From positions 62,001 through 126,000 of the forward strand of contig JAISYK010000002.1 in NCBI GenBank assembly GCA_031269945.1: a stretch of 64,000 nt of DNA, written 5' to 3'. The stretch comes from Candidatus Endomicrobiellum calonymphae (lineage in GTDB: Bacteria > Elusimicrobiota > Endomicrobiia > Endomicrobiales > Endomicrobiaceae). A model generated the notes under the pieces. That model was not told the DNA's origin and made no database searches. It was given only the letters and a program-made list of their open reading frames with translations. A program made the translations under genes and the position numbers. Positions 51,693-62,062 of the stretch are shown one piece after another; position 1 is the stretch's first letter, and the number at the start of each line of letters is the position of its first letter.

Positions 51693-52346
51693 TTATTTTT
51701 TTTCGGCCCATGGTCTGCGTATATAGAGTGGGCTTACTTTTGAATAAGTTGTTGCTGTGTCTTTTAGAGATTGATGAGCTATTGTCGCCAATGCATGTGC
51801 TTGTGGCATGTGCATAGTGTAAGGCAGAGAAATACTGTATGTGCCGAGTTCCTTAATGATTTTTTTTCTGTAGGCTATTGTAGCGTTTCCTATAAGCAGT
51901 AAGCTATTTTTATGTTTTTTTAAACTCTTGATAAACGAATCTATGTTCTTTATGACAATCTTTTTTCCTTCTTTAACATAAACTTCATTTCTCAAAGCAT
52001 CTATTACTGGGATTATTATTGTTCCTCTTATTTTGATAGAAGATTTTTCTAAGATTGATAAAGTGTCAGCAGCGATAATAGGTTTATTTAGAACTTGAGC
52101 GAATATTTTTACTGCAGTCATGCCAGTTCTTATTCCAGTAAAACTTCCGGGCCCTGTGGATATTGCGAATTTGTCTATGTCCTGAAAAGTATTCCTAGTG
52201 TCTTTTAGTAACTTTTCTATTGCCACGATAATTATTTCAGAATGTATGTTCCCGTAGTCATAATAAAATGAGGCAATATTTTTACCATCTTCATTTATGG
52301 CTAAACTAAATGTTTCTCCAGAGGTTTCTATAGCTAAAATTTTCAT
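51693..52346 (-). CDS. tsaB: tRNA t6A biosynthesis protein TsaB
   Basis: MKILAIETSGETFSLAI, FAISTGPGSFTGIRTGMTAVK. Confidence 0.94.
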   Translation of the reverse strand: MKILAIETSGETFSLAINEDGKNIASFYYDYGNIHSEIIIVAIEKLLKDTRNTFQDIDKFAISTGPGSFTGIRTGMTAVKIFAQVLNKPIIAADTLSILEKSSIKIRGTIIIPVIDALRNEVYVKEGKKIVIKNIDSFIKSLKKHKNSLLLIGNATIAYRKKIIKELGTYSISLPYTMHMPQAHALATIAHQSLKDTATTYSKVSPLYIRRPWAEKK

Positions 52347-52806
52347 TTTTGTTTTCTATTTTTATTTTTCTTTTTGAGTCTATATTTTTGATCTCAATAT
52401 CCCAGTTATTATCGTTTTCTGCTCCTCTTAATCTGTCTGACCATTCGACAATTGAAATATTTTTGCTGTAAAGGTATTCTTCTATTCCAACATCCCAAAC
52501 AACTGAAGGATTAAGTCTGTATAAGTCTATATGAAAAAGTTTTAGCTTAATTGTGTCATATTCATTTACAAGTGTGAAACTTGAGCTTCTCGCAAAATCT
52601 TTGTTGCAAAATGATTTTACAACTCCTTGTACAAAAGTTGTTTTCCCGCTTCCCAGATCACCTTTTAAAAAAACAATATCCCCGCTCTTTAACAAAGAAG
52701 CAAATTTTTTACCTAAGTTTCTGGTTTCTTGTGGAGTTTTTGTAAAAAAAATATTTTCGTTAAAAATGCCTGTATCCGGAATATTTGATTTTTTGTTCTT
52801 TACCAT
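52306..52806 (-). CDS. tsaE: tRNA t6A biosynthesis ATPase TsaE
   Basis: GDIVFLKGDLGSGKTTFVQG, HIDLYRL. Confidence 0.94.
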   Translation of the reverse strand: MVKNKKSNIPDTGIFNENIFFTKTPQETRNLGKKFASLLKSGDIVFLKGDLGSGKTTFVQGVVKSFCNKDFARSSSFTLVNEYDTIKLKLFHIDLYRLNPSVVWDVGIEEYLYSKNISIVEWSDRLRGAENDNNWDIEIKNIDSKRKIKIENKNENFSYRNLWRNI

Positions 52807-53749
52807 TATAAAAATATCTTACTTCATTTGAAGAGTTGATAATACCTATGTATGAAATTTCAGAAATCATTTTTTTTAAGAGCTTTGCTTTTAAATTTGA
52901 AACTGTGAAGACAAGTTCATAGTCTTCTGCTCCGAACAACGCAAAGTTTAACTGTTCTTTATCTTTCTTAAAAACTTTTTTTAAGTTTGATGAAATTGGA
53001 ATTTTATTCATATTGATTTCTGCTCCTTTCTTGAAATGTTTTGCAAGTAGATTAACAGAAACATATAATCCATCGGAAGCATCTGTTAAAGAAGTTGAGT
53101 ATTTTGATATTTTCCATGCTTCTTTAAGTCTTGCTTTAGGATTGTTTTGCTTTGAAATTAAATAATGTTCAGCTTTATTATATTTATATTTTATTCCGTG
53201 TTTATATAAGAGATCGATTCCTGCTCCGGCATCCCCAAAAGTGTTTGTTACGCCAATTAAATCTCCTTCATTGGCATCGCTTCTTTTAATTATTTTTTGT
53301 CTTCCTATACCAACAAGTGTGATGGAAATTACAATTTTATCAGATTTTACAATATCGCCACCTGCTATAGTTATTCCATATTCATCGCATGCGTTTCTGA
53401 ATCCTTTATACAAGTTATTGACAAATACTTCTGACGTTTTTGGTGAAAGACCAAGTCCTATAAATACGTATTTGGGAATTACATTTCCCATTGCAGCTAT
53501 ATCACACACATTCACTTCAATAGATTTTTGGCCAAGTTCGTGAGGTTTTATCCACTCTTTTTTAAAATGAACTTCTTCAACCAACATATCTTTTGTTATA
53601 CAAATATTGTCTTTACCAGATTTAAAGCAAAAACTATCATCGCCTATATTTGCAGTGATATATTTATCATTATTTACGTTTATAAATTTGTTTTTTATTA
53701 TGCTTATTAATCCAAATTCGCCGATTTTTGAGATACTTTCGTTCTTCAT
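52760..53749 (-). CDS. thiL: thiamine-monophosphate kinase
   Basis: ISKIGEFGLISII, IGDDSF, DMLVEEVHFKKEW, SLTDASDGL. Confidence 0.94.
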   Translation of the reverse strand: MKNESISKIGEFGLISIIKNKFINVNNDKYITANIGDDSFCFKSGKDNICITKDMLVEEVHFKKEWIKPHELGQKSIEVNVCDIAAMGNVIPKYVFIGLGLSPKTSEVFVNNLYKGFRNACDEYGITIAGGDIVKSDKIVISITLVGIGRQKIIKRSDANEGDLIGVTNTFGDAGAGIDLLYKHGIKYKYNKAEHYLISKQNNPKARLKEAWKISKYSTSLTDASDGLYVSVNLLAKHFKKGAEINMNKIPISSNLKKVFKKDKEQLNFALFGAEDYELVFTVSNLKAKLLKKMISEISYIGIINSSNEVRYFYNGKEQKIKYSGYRHF

Positions 53750-54739
53750 TACCACCATTATATCAATTTTGATATAGTAAAAATCAGTTATAGGCCTTTT
53801 TATGATTAATATGTCGTATTATAGGAGGTCGGATATAATTATTTTCGTTGTTTATGGTTTTGGACTAATTTTATTAAAATTAAATATTTTTGGTGTTTTT
53901 ATCATTAAAAAAGAAGTATTCTTTGTAAAATGAATGATGCCATAACTTCTGCATTGCAAATTTACAAAAAGCATAGAAAAATTTGTGTTAAAAACAAAAA
54001 CTGTAAAGAAAACTTAATAAGTGATAGAATTACCATAAATTCGTCAACGGCACACAAAATGTTTTATGGTGGTGGGTTGTGACATGATAAGTATTGAGGG
54101 AAAATTTAAAATTTCTTTTTTAATTTAGTTTTTTTCATTGTGTTTGATCATCAAAGATATTTTGCTAGGAATAGTATATACATTGTTTTAAATTTGTCTT
54201 CGTTTGGACACATAAAGTCTAATCTTAATTGTTTTGTTTTTTACATCTCGGCGGGATATGATAAAAAACTAATGCTTATTTTAAAAAATCTTATTCTGAC
54301 ATTTTGGGATCATTGATTATAGATAACAAAAACATGCTATAAAGAGGCGTTAGAGACAGTCTTTAAAATTCTGAACTAATGAATGTCTTGGTTGTAAGCA
54401 TGGGCTTCATGTAAGGTTTGTGATCACTGTAGTTTTTTCTATTTTTAAAGCTTTTATGATTTTCTTTAATAGAAACTTTTTTATTAATAAGTATCTTTTT
54501 CATATGTTGTTGCTTAAGATCAGCTATAGTGTTTTCCTCGCATGGGTTTCTCTTTGTGTTTGTGAGAGAACTTTTGGTATATATAAATAACTCTCCCTCC
54601 TTTATCACCCTTTGCCTTGCTTTATAGATAAACTGCAGCAGCTCTTTATACAGCATTTTTCTAAGTGTCCTATTGGGACAGAACGATAGAGATTATCCAT
54701 TTTTATAAAAAAAGATATTTTGGCTTTGTTAAAAAATGT

Positions 54740-55000
54740 AAAAAAACAAAATATACGGTTTTGTGGGGTATTATCGATTACGATTTTAGCACAGTTAGGG
54801 TTGATATCAATTTGTATGCACTATTTTGGTAGAATTCTATTGACATCATCTTTATTAAAAACATAGTAGTTATGCAGCTTATTGGAATCATTTTTTATAT
54901 CTTGAGCTTGCGTTTTATATTTCGACTTTTATATCTCAGTATTTCGCTGCATTGTGTTATGGCATAGTTTTATTAATTCTTGATTTTGTTTTTTAACGAT
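54740..55000 (+). pseudogene. possible ComEC/Rec2 competence-domain remnant
   Basis: STILAQLGLISICMHYFGRILLTSSLLKT then frameshifts; resembles the AQL..lPl..yyFgr.s..s.laN segment of ComEC; flanks also ORF-free. Confidence 0.4.
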
Positions 55001-55458
55001 ACCATTATTTTTGGAGGGAGGATCTTAAGCTGCATCTGTGTTGGTATCCATACTGGCAGTCACGCAGTTTTATTGTTTTTTTTCTCTATTTCCCATATTT
55101 TTGACTAAAAAATAATTTTATTAGAGATTATTTTAATAACTATGCCTTTTATATTTTATTTTTTGTACGATACTATTGATAAAGATAAAATATTTTTAAC
55201 ATATATCAAAATAGTAACATAACTATTTTAATGATGAGAAACAATTTTTAAATAAATTTATTATATACGATAAGGACAAGTGTGTTAATTCGTTTAGACA
55301 ATTTATGTTTTTTTGAGGTATGTTTTGTAGGGTGAAATATTATCTGATTTACCAGGTTTTAGTGTTGATGTAGTTGGAAATGCGAAAATAAAAATCGTAA
55401 AAAAATGATTAAAAAGATATTTACATTATTTGAATATAATTATGATTGGTAAAAATTA

Positions 55459-56280
55459 ATGAAATACAGCGTAGGAATTATTTATAATAAATCAAAAGCA
55501 AATGCGAAGAGACTTGCACTTGAGGTTGCACTTTGGCTTAAACAGAATAAATGTAGAACGTTTGTTATTGACTCTTTATCAGTTAAAGCTAGAAAAGTTG
55601 ATTTTGTTTTATCAATAGGTGGTGATGGTACAATGCTTAAAGTTATAAGAACGTTTTCACCGTTATCAGTTCCTATAAAAGGTGTAAATCTTGGTTCTCT
55701 TGGATTTTTAACGGATACGGATACAAGCGAAGTATTTGTAATTTTAAAAAATATTTTTTCTTTAGGTTTTGTGATTGAAAAAAGAATTTTACTTTTTGCA
55801 GAATTTGAATATAGAAACAAAAAAATGAAAATGATAGCTGCTAACGACTGCGTATTACGTTCTTTGTCAGGTGGAAAACTTATCACAGTAGATGTTAATA
55901 TAGATGAAAACTTTACGACTGAATATAAATGCGATGGGATGATTGTTGCGACACCTACAGGATCAACTGCGTACTCTCTCGCTGCTTCAGGGCCTATAGT
56001 GTATCCCAACCTTCCAGTATTAATTCTTACTCCTATTTCTCCTCACACGTTAACGCAAAGGCCGATGATATTGTCTAATAAATGTAATGTTTCATTCGTT
56101 ACAAAAAACAAAGACAGCAACGGGAAAATTATGATATCAATAGATGGACAGGACAACTATACTCTTCCTAACGGAACAAAAGTAAAGTTTTCTCTATATA
56201 AAAAACAACTCAAACTTATAAAAAATTGTAGTAAATCTTATTTTGAGACTTTAAAGGCAAAGTTACACTGGGGCATTTAA
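55459..56280 (+). CDS. nadK: NAD kinase
   Basis: VLSIGGDGTMLKVIRTF, GVNLGSLGFLTD, CDGMIVATPTGSTAYSLAASGPIVYP. Confidence 0.97.
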   Translation: MKYSVGIIYNKSKANAKRLALEVALWLKQNKCRTFVIDSLSVKARKVDFVLSIGGDGTMLKVIRTFSPLSVPIKGVNLGSLGFLTDTDTSEVFVILKNIFSLGFVIEKRILLFAEFEYRNKKMKMIAANDCVLRSLSGGKLITVDVNIDENFTTEYKCDGMIVATPTGSTAYSLAASGPIVYPNLPVLILTPISPHTLTQRPMILSNKCNVSFVTKNKDSNGKIMISIDGQDNYTLPNGTKVKFSLYKKQLKLIKNCSKSYFETLKAKLHWGI

Positions 56281-56312
56281 TCATTTTTACTATTACTTAC
56301 TATTCAAAACAC

Positions 56313-56382
56313 TCCGGGACTAGGATTCGAACCTAGACAAAGGGATCCAAAATCCCTTGTGCTACCATTACACAATCCCGGA
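56313..56382 (-). tRNA. tRNA-Gln (anticodon TTG)
   Basis: TCCGGGA/TCCCGGA acceptor stem, AGGGA-TTTTGGA-TCCCT anticodon arm, CTAGG-TTCGAAT-CCTAG T arm; CCA not encoded. Confidence 0.96.
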
Positions 56383-56455
56383 ACAATGCGTACCAATTAA
56401 CGCACTTTTTTACATATATAACGTAACAATATCGCATATAAAGTAAAGACCCTAA

Positions 56456-57313
56456 CTAAATCGTATTGACAAACCAAACCTTCCATTTATATTTGTTAAG
56501 CTTTGATTTGAGCCTTTCAGTAGTTTTGACTTCTTCGCTGTTGTCATAAATCCCGAAAACTGTTGTGCCAGATCCCGTCATAAGACTCACACATCCAATT
56601 CCATTTAAGACATTTTTAATCCTTGCTATTCCAGGATAATTAGGAAGAACAAATTCTTCAAGCCTATTAAAACAATAATTAAAGGCTTTTTTACTGTCAA
56701 AAGAACCATTATTAATAGAGGAGATTATCCTATTAATTTCAACTTGATTTGTCAATGGAAATTTTATTTTTTTATATACATCTTTACTACTAAGCCCGAA
56801 GCCTGGGTTTACAAGAACTATGTTTAATTTTTTAACATTTTTTAACGGAGTAATAATTTCTCCCACTCCTTCGCATAAAGCCGTACCAGCTGTGAAAAAA
56901 AAAGGAATGTCAGCACCAAGTTTTACAGCAATTTTTTCTAGCTTATCTTTTGATGTCTTTATATTCCACAATTTGACTAGAGCTTTGAATGTTGAGGCAG
57001 CGTCAGAAGAACCACCACCTAAGCCAGCCTTTATTGGGATTTTTTTTTTTAAGTGTATTCTTACGCCTTCATTTATATCATAATGGTTTTTAACTATTTG
57101 TGCCACTTTATAAACAATATTTTCTTTATTAGTAGGTAAATGTTCATTTTTACATTCAAGTAAGATCTCGCTGTCTGTAAGCTCAAAAAAAAGTTCATCA
57201 TATAAACTAACAGTTTGCATGACGCTTTTCAGGTTGTGATACCCGTCAGTTCTTTTGTTTTTAACTTCTAAAAAAAAATTAATTTTTGCTGGTGCCTTGA
57301 GATATAATTTCAT
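56456..57313 (-). CDS. ispE: 4-diphosphocytidyl-2-C-methyl-D-erythritol kinase
   Basis: APAKINFFLEVKNKRTDGYHNLKSVMQTV, PIKAGLGGGSSDAAST, SLMTGSGTTVFGIY. Confidence 0.95.
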   Translation of the reverse strand: MKLYLKAPAKINFFLEVKNKRTDGYHNLKSVMQTVSLYDELFFELTDSEILLECKNEHLPTNKENIVYKVAQIVKNHYDINEGVRIHLKKKIPIKAGLGGGSSDAASTFKALVKLWNIKTSKDKLEKIAVKLGADIPFFFTAGTALCEGVGEIITPLKNVKKLNIVLVNPGFGLSSKDVYKKIKFPLTNQVEINRIISSINNGSFDSKKAFNYCFNRLEEFVLPNYPGIARIKNVLNGIGCVSLMTGSGTTVFGIYDNSEEVKTTERLKSKLNKYKWKVWFVNTI

Positions 57314-57418
57314 TTTTAAATATATAGAGTGAGGAGAAAGTTCTTATTACTTTTTTTTGATTTTTGAAAAAATTTTAATACTTTAATTTTACGATATGGA
57401 TACAAATACAAACTAGTT

Positions 57419-57703
57419 TCATATCACTTGCAGTTTCAAAAAAAATTGCCAATTTAAAATTGCTGTCTTATATTTATCTAATGAATATAACCCAACTGCC
57501 ATAATTTTAAACGTTACATACAGAACTTCATTTTCCACTAAATTTGTGGTTTTGACCCACTTTTGTCTACAGTGTCTGAGTCGAATTCGGGCACTGCACT
57601 GAAAAGATGTCTTTATAAAAAGGGCACAATTTATGCCATTTATCATTTTTGTGTCGTCGATGCATTTTTTACAGGTATCCAGCAGCATCCAACTGTGATA
57701 CAC
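57419..57703 (-). pseudogene. possible TPR-protein remnant
   Basis: Minus-strand ORF includes AVGLYSLDKYKTAILNWQFFLKLQ, one TPR-like unit; no start or end context. Confidence 0.3.
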
Positions 57704-58186
57704 TTATTACTCCACACAAAGACATCAACAATCATTACGACTTCAAGATAGGCAAGCACACACAGTAAGCTACAAATATCAATCCGCGCTGGACCCACAC
57801 CCCTCCACCCATACGGACGGACATTTTAATTTATTCCAGTCATTTCCCAGTGATTCTTTTGAAACTAGGAACTAGGTAGTGCCACGACAAAAACTAAAGT
57901 TTCGTCACTAACACTCACACAATACTTTATGAAAACATTGTTCAAGTTAAGACATTTTACTTTCAACGAACTTTCATTTCAGTATTACAAGTTATAGGAT
58001 GCACTATTTCTAATCCAAAATATTAAAATATTCAAAAAAGATTGTATCGCCAGATACAACAGTGTCCTGCAAACTTTTTTTATAACTGAAAAATTTACGA
58101 CTCTTCACCCCTGCAGTATTACCCAAAGTAATTGCTAGACAAGGCTTGGCCATTTACATATTTAACATATTTGCTTATATGTTTAT

Positions 58187-59248
58187 TCACCAAGTCTTAC
58201 TTATTTTAATGGTTGCTTTTAACTTTAAGTTATTAATATAGGCTTCAGTAGCTTTTGCAAGATTATATTGATATAAAACTTGAAGTATACTATTCTTAAC
58301 GTCATCAAAAGTTATATTTTTACTTGCATGTTTTTCTTCAACCTTTATGAAATGATATCCAGCATCTGTTTTTGTAGGTTCTTTTGTATAATCCCCAACT
58401 TTTATGCTAAAAGCAACTTTACTTATGTCTGGATAATTTTCATCATTTTTTACAATTAGTCCTAAGTCACCATTTCTTGCTTTAGAAACAGGATCTTCAG
58501 AATATTGTCTTACCACATCTACAAAAGCTTGTCTTTGTAATTCCTTTTTAACAATTGCAACTTTTTCTCGTGCCATTTTTATTTTAGAACTAGTTGCATT
58601 TTTAGGGCAACTAATAAAAATATGTTTTATTCTTACGCATTCACTAGATCTTACTTTGATATCGTTGGCGATAATTGCAATTAAACTATCTTCAAGTGAG
58701 AGATTTTTAAGATTTAAAAGACTTATGTTTATACTTTTGTTTTTCATTTTTTCAAGAGTTTTATCGTAAAAAACTTTTAATTCAGTCTCAGTTGGCAATT
58801 TCACATTAGGCATTACTGCTTTTTCTAAGAGTTTTTTAGATACAACTTTATCTTCAAGATTCGCGGGAGTCACATTTAGCTCTTTAAGCTGCGAATTAAA
58901 TTCAGCTTCATTTTTGAATAATTTTTTTAAATCATTAATGAAATTATTAACTTCATTTTTTGAAGCTTTAATTTTTTGTTTCCTTGCTTCTTGTAGTATA
59001 AGGACTTCCTTAATTTTTTCATTTAGGATAAAATCTTTAATTTCCTTTATTTTTTGATCCGTTTGCTCTTGAGCAGGTACAGCTTGCTTGTACGTTTTAA
59101 TTAAAGGTGTAAGCACTTTGTTAAAATCTGATACAAAAATAGGTTCATCGTTCACTATAGCCAAAGTTTGATCTGTAATTTTGGGTGCCGCAAAAATGTT
59201 TGCCGTCATAAAAACTGCTGCCATTACTGCTACAAAAATCCCTCTCAT
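58187..59248 (-). CDS. SurA/PpiC-type periplasmic peptidyl-prolyl isomerase
   Basis: Signal peptide, SurA_N-like region, parvulin domain VRQYSEDPVSKARNGDLGLI...VAFSIKVGDYTKEPTKTDAGYHFIKVEEK. Confidence 0.9.
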   Translation of the reverse strand: MRGIFVAVMAAVFMTANIFAAPKITDQTLAIVNDEPIFVSDFNKVLTPLIKTYKQAVPAQEQTDQKIKEIKDFILNEKIKEVLILQEARKQKIKASKNEVNNFINDLKKLFKNEAEFNSQLKELNVTPANLEDKVVSKKLLEKAVMPNVKLPTETELKVFYDKTLEKMKNKSINISLLNLKNLSLEDSLIAIIANDIKVRSSECVRIKHIFISCPKNATSSKIKMAREKVAIVKKELQRQAFVDVVRQYSEDPVSKARNGDLGLIVKNDENYPDISKVAFSIKVGDYTKEPTKTDAGYHFIKVEEKHASKNITFDDVKNSILQVLYQYNLAKATEAYINNLKLKATIKISKTW

Positions 59249-59516
59249 TTTTATTTACTCCTTTTTAAAATATGTAAAACCCCGCACTCATCTATTTGAC
59301 ACAAATGACACAGATATAGTACCGCACCATGTCATGTTTTGTATTGCAAAAATTAAGCTATATATATTCATGAACTAAATAACAAACCTAGACCAGACGA
59401 GAAAGAATTCTACAAATTTACTTTTTATCAATCAAGTTAATTTTTGACGAATAAAATACACGCTGTGTGTATAAAAGTTGATGGTGTAATAAAAATTCAG
59501 GATATGTTTTGTGATT

Positions 59517-60614
59517 TTATACATTAAAACGGAACTCTATTATATCGCCATCTTTAACTAAATATTCTTTCCCTTCGCTTTTTAATAGTCCAGCATCTTT
59601 TACAGCTTTTTCACTACCGAATCTAACTAAATCATCAAAGTTCATAACTTCAGCTCTTATAAATCCTTTTTCAAAATCTGAGTGTATTGTGCCTCCAGCC
59701 TGTGGAGCTAGTACTCCTCTTTTTATGGTCCATGCTCTTACTTCATCCTTCCCTGCTGTAAAAAATGTTGCAAGCCTAAGTAATTCATATCCCGATTTTG
59801 TTAAACAATTAAGAGCAGATTCTTTAAGCCCTAAATCTTTTAAGAAAGTTTTTTGATCGCTTTCGGAAAGTCCATAGAGCTCTGCTTCAATTTTCGCACA
59901 TATGGTTATTACTTTTATATGATTTTTTTGGAAGTTTTCTTTTACGATTTTTGTATATTTGTTTTCCATTGAAGGCAAATCATTTTCTGAAATGTTGCAA
60001 ACATATAAAATAGGTTTTGAGGTTATTAAGAAAAAATCTTTTAATATTGTTTTTTCACAAGCACTGAACTCAAGAGTCCTAGCGGGGTATCCTTTATCAA
60101 GATGAGTCTTTATCTTTGTTGCGAGATGTTTTTCAATAAGTGGTTTTTTATCATTTGATTTAGCGTTTCTTTTTAGTTTTTCAAGTTTTTTTGATATTAA
60201 TTCCAAATCGGCTAATATAAGCTCAGTTTCTATAATTTCTATATCTCTTAATGGATCAATACCGTTTCCCATAACATGGGTGATATTTTTATCTTCAAAA
60301 CATCTCGTTACATGAACTATTGCAGCAGTTCTTCTTATGTGTTCTAGGAACTGATTGCCCAGCCCTTCTCCGTGGGACGCTCCCTTTACAAGCCCTGCAA
60401 TGTCTACAAATTCTACTATTGCTTGAACTTTTTTCTTAGGTTTATAAAGTCTTTCAAGAAAATCTAAACGTTTGTCGGGCACTAAAACCGTGCCTATGTT
60501 TGGATTGACAGTGCAAAAAGGATAATTTGCAACTTGAGCATTAGCTGCTTTTGTTATTGAGTTAAATAATGTCGACTTTCCTACATTTGGAAGGCCAACG
60601 ATTCCGAGTTTCAT
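59517..60614 (-). CDS. ychF: redox-regulated ATPase/GTPase YchF
   Basis: MKLGIVGLPNVGKSTLFNSITKA, FVDIAGLVKGASHGEGLGNQFLEHIR. Confidence 0.96.
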   Translation of the reverse strand: MKLGIVGLPNVGKSTLFNSITKAANAQVANYPFCTVNPNIGTVLVPDKRLDFLERLYKPKKKVQAIVEFVDIAGLVKGASHGEGLGNQFLEHIRRTAAIVHVTRCFEDKNITHVMGNGIDPLRDIEIIETELILADLELISKKLEKLKRNAKSNDKKPLIEKHLATKIKTHLDKGYPARTLEFSACEKTILKDFFLITSKPILYVCNISENDLPSMENKYTKIVKENFQKNHIKVITICAKIEAELYGLSESDQKTFLKDLGLKESALNCLTKSGYELLRLATFFTAGKDEVRAWTIKRGVLAPQAGGTIHSDFEKGFIRAEVMNFDDLVRFGSEKAVKDAGLLKSEGKEYLVKDGDIIEFRFNV

Positions 60615-60716
60615 ATAATTTTATTATTTACATTATTACGCAAAATCAAATTAATTTATTCCAACTTTATCTTTTATTTAATTGAAATTGAAATGACTAA
60701 AAGAACAAAAGATAAA

Positions 60717-61985
60717 TTAGTTTCGTATTGTACCGTTTCCTTTTGCTATATATTTAGTAGTGGTGAGTTCATTAACTCCCATTGTACCTCGTGCATGGAG
60801 CTTTTGTGTTGAAATACCTATCTCACAACCTAAACCAAAAATGCTGCCGTCATGTAGTCTGGTTGAAGCGTTTATAAAGACGGCTGCTGCATCTACTTTT
60901 GCAGCAAATTCGTTTGCCGTCTGTTCATTATTTGTGACAATAGCTTCAGAATGCATCGATCCATACTTATTTACGTGAGATATTGCCTCTTCTAAAGAGT
61001 TTACTATTTTAATTGAGAGCTTTAAATCATGATATTCTGTATTCCAGTCTTCATCAGTTGCAGATTTAATTGAATTTATTATATTTTTCGAAGCATTGCA
61101 TCCTCTTAATTCAACATTGGCTTCGGTGTAGAGTTCGTAAAGTCTGGGCAAAATTTTCTGAGCTATGTCTCTATGAATTAATAATGTTTCCATTGCATTG
61201 CACGCTGAAGGTCTTTGACACTTTGCGTTTACTGAAATTTTTATGGCCATATCTATGTCGGCATACTTATCTATGTATGTATGGCATAGGCCTTTTCCGT
61301 GTGATAAAATCGGGATTAAAGAATGATTTTTGATAAACTTAATGAGTTCTTCACTACCTCTGGGTATTATTAAATCAATGAAACTATCAAGTTTCAAAAT
61401 TTCTTGTACAGCTGTTCTATCCATAGTGTCCACGAATTGCACTGATCCGTACGGCATGCCTGCTTTTAGTCCGGCTTCATGTATTATTTTTGCAAGAATT
61501 TTATTTGAGTTTATAGCTTCTGAACCACCTTTTAAAATTACTGCATTTCCAGACTTTAAGCACAAAGCGGCAGCATCAACAGTTACGTTTGGACGTGCTT
61601 CGTAAATCATAGATATAACGCCTAAAGGCACCCTTACTTTTTTAACACTAAAATTAAAAACTGTGTTGTTTTTTTCGAGAACTGTCCCAACAGGATCGCT
61701 TAAAAAAATAATATCTTTTATACCTTTTATCATATTATCTATACGTTCTTTTGTTAGAGTTAATCTGTCTATTAGGGCTGGGGTAATTTTTGCTTCTATC
61801 GCTGCTTCAATATCTATTTCATTATGAAAGAGTATTTCATTCGTATTTTGCTGCAAGGTATCGGCTATTGCGGAAAGTATTCTATTTTTATGATTTGTAT
61901 CCATTAAAGCAAGCGATCTTGAAGCTTCTTTTGCCGCCACAGCTTTTAACAAAACCATCCGTCCTATTCTGTTGTCGTTTCCCAT
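60717..61985 (-). CDS. proA: gamma-glutamyl phosphate reductase
   Basis: VPLGVISMIYEARPNVTVDAAALCLKSGNAVILKGGSEA, AKCQRPSACNAMETLLIH; start estimated at MGNDN. Confidence 0.95.
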   Translation of the reverse strand: MGNDNRIGRMVLLKAVAAKEASRSLALMDTNHKNRILSAIADTLQQNTNEILFHNEIDIEAAIEAKITPALIDRLTLTKERIDNMIKGIKDIIFLSDPVGTVLEKNNTVFNFSVKKVRVPLGVISMIYEARPNVTVDAAALCLKSGNAVILKGGSEAINSNKILAKIIHEAGLKAGMPYGSVQFVDTMDRTAVQEILKLDSFIDLIIPRGSEELIKFIKNHSLIPILSHGKGLCHTYIDKYADIDMAIKISVNAKCQRPSACNAMETLLIHRDIAQKILPRLYELYTEANVELRGCNASKNIINSIKSATDEDWNTEYHDLKLSIKIVNSLEEAISHVNKYGSMHSEAIVTNNEQTANEFAAKVDAAAVFINASTRLHDGSIFGLGCEIGISTQKLHARGTMGVNELTTTKYIAKGNGTIRN

Positions 61986-62062
61986 ACATTTCAATTCCTT
62001 ATTGCTTTCGAGTGAACTACATTCATACCTCATTAATACAAACTTAAATTAAAGTATGATTT

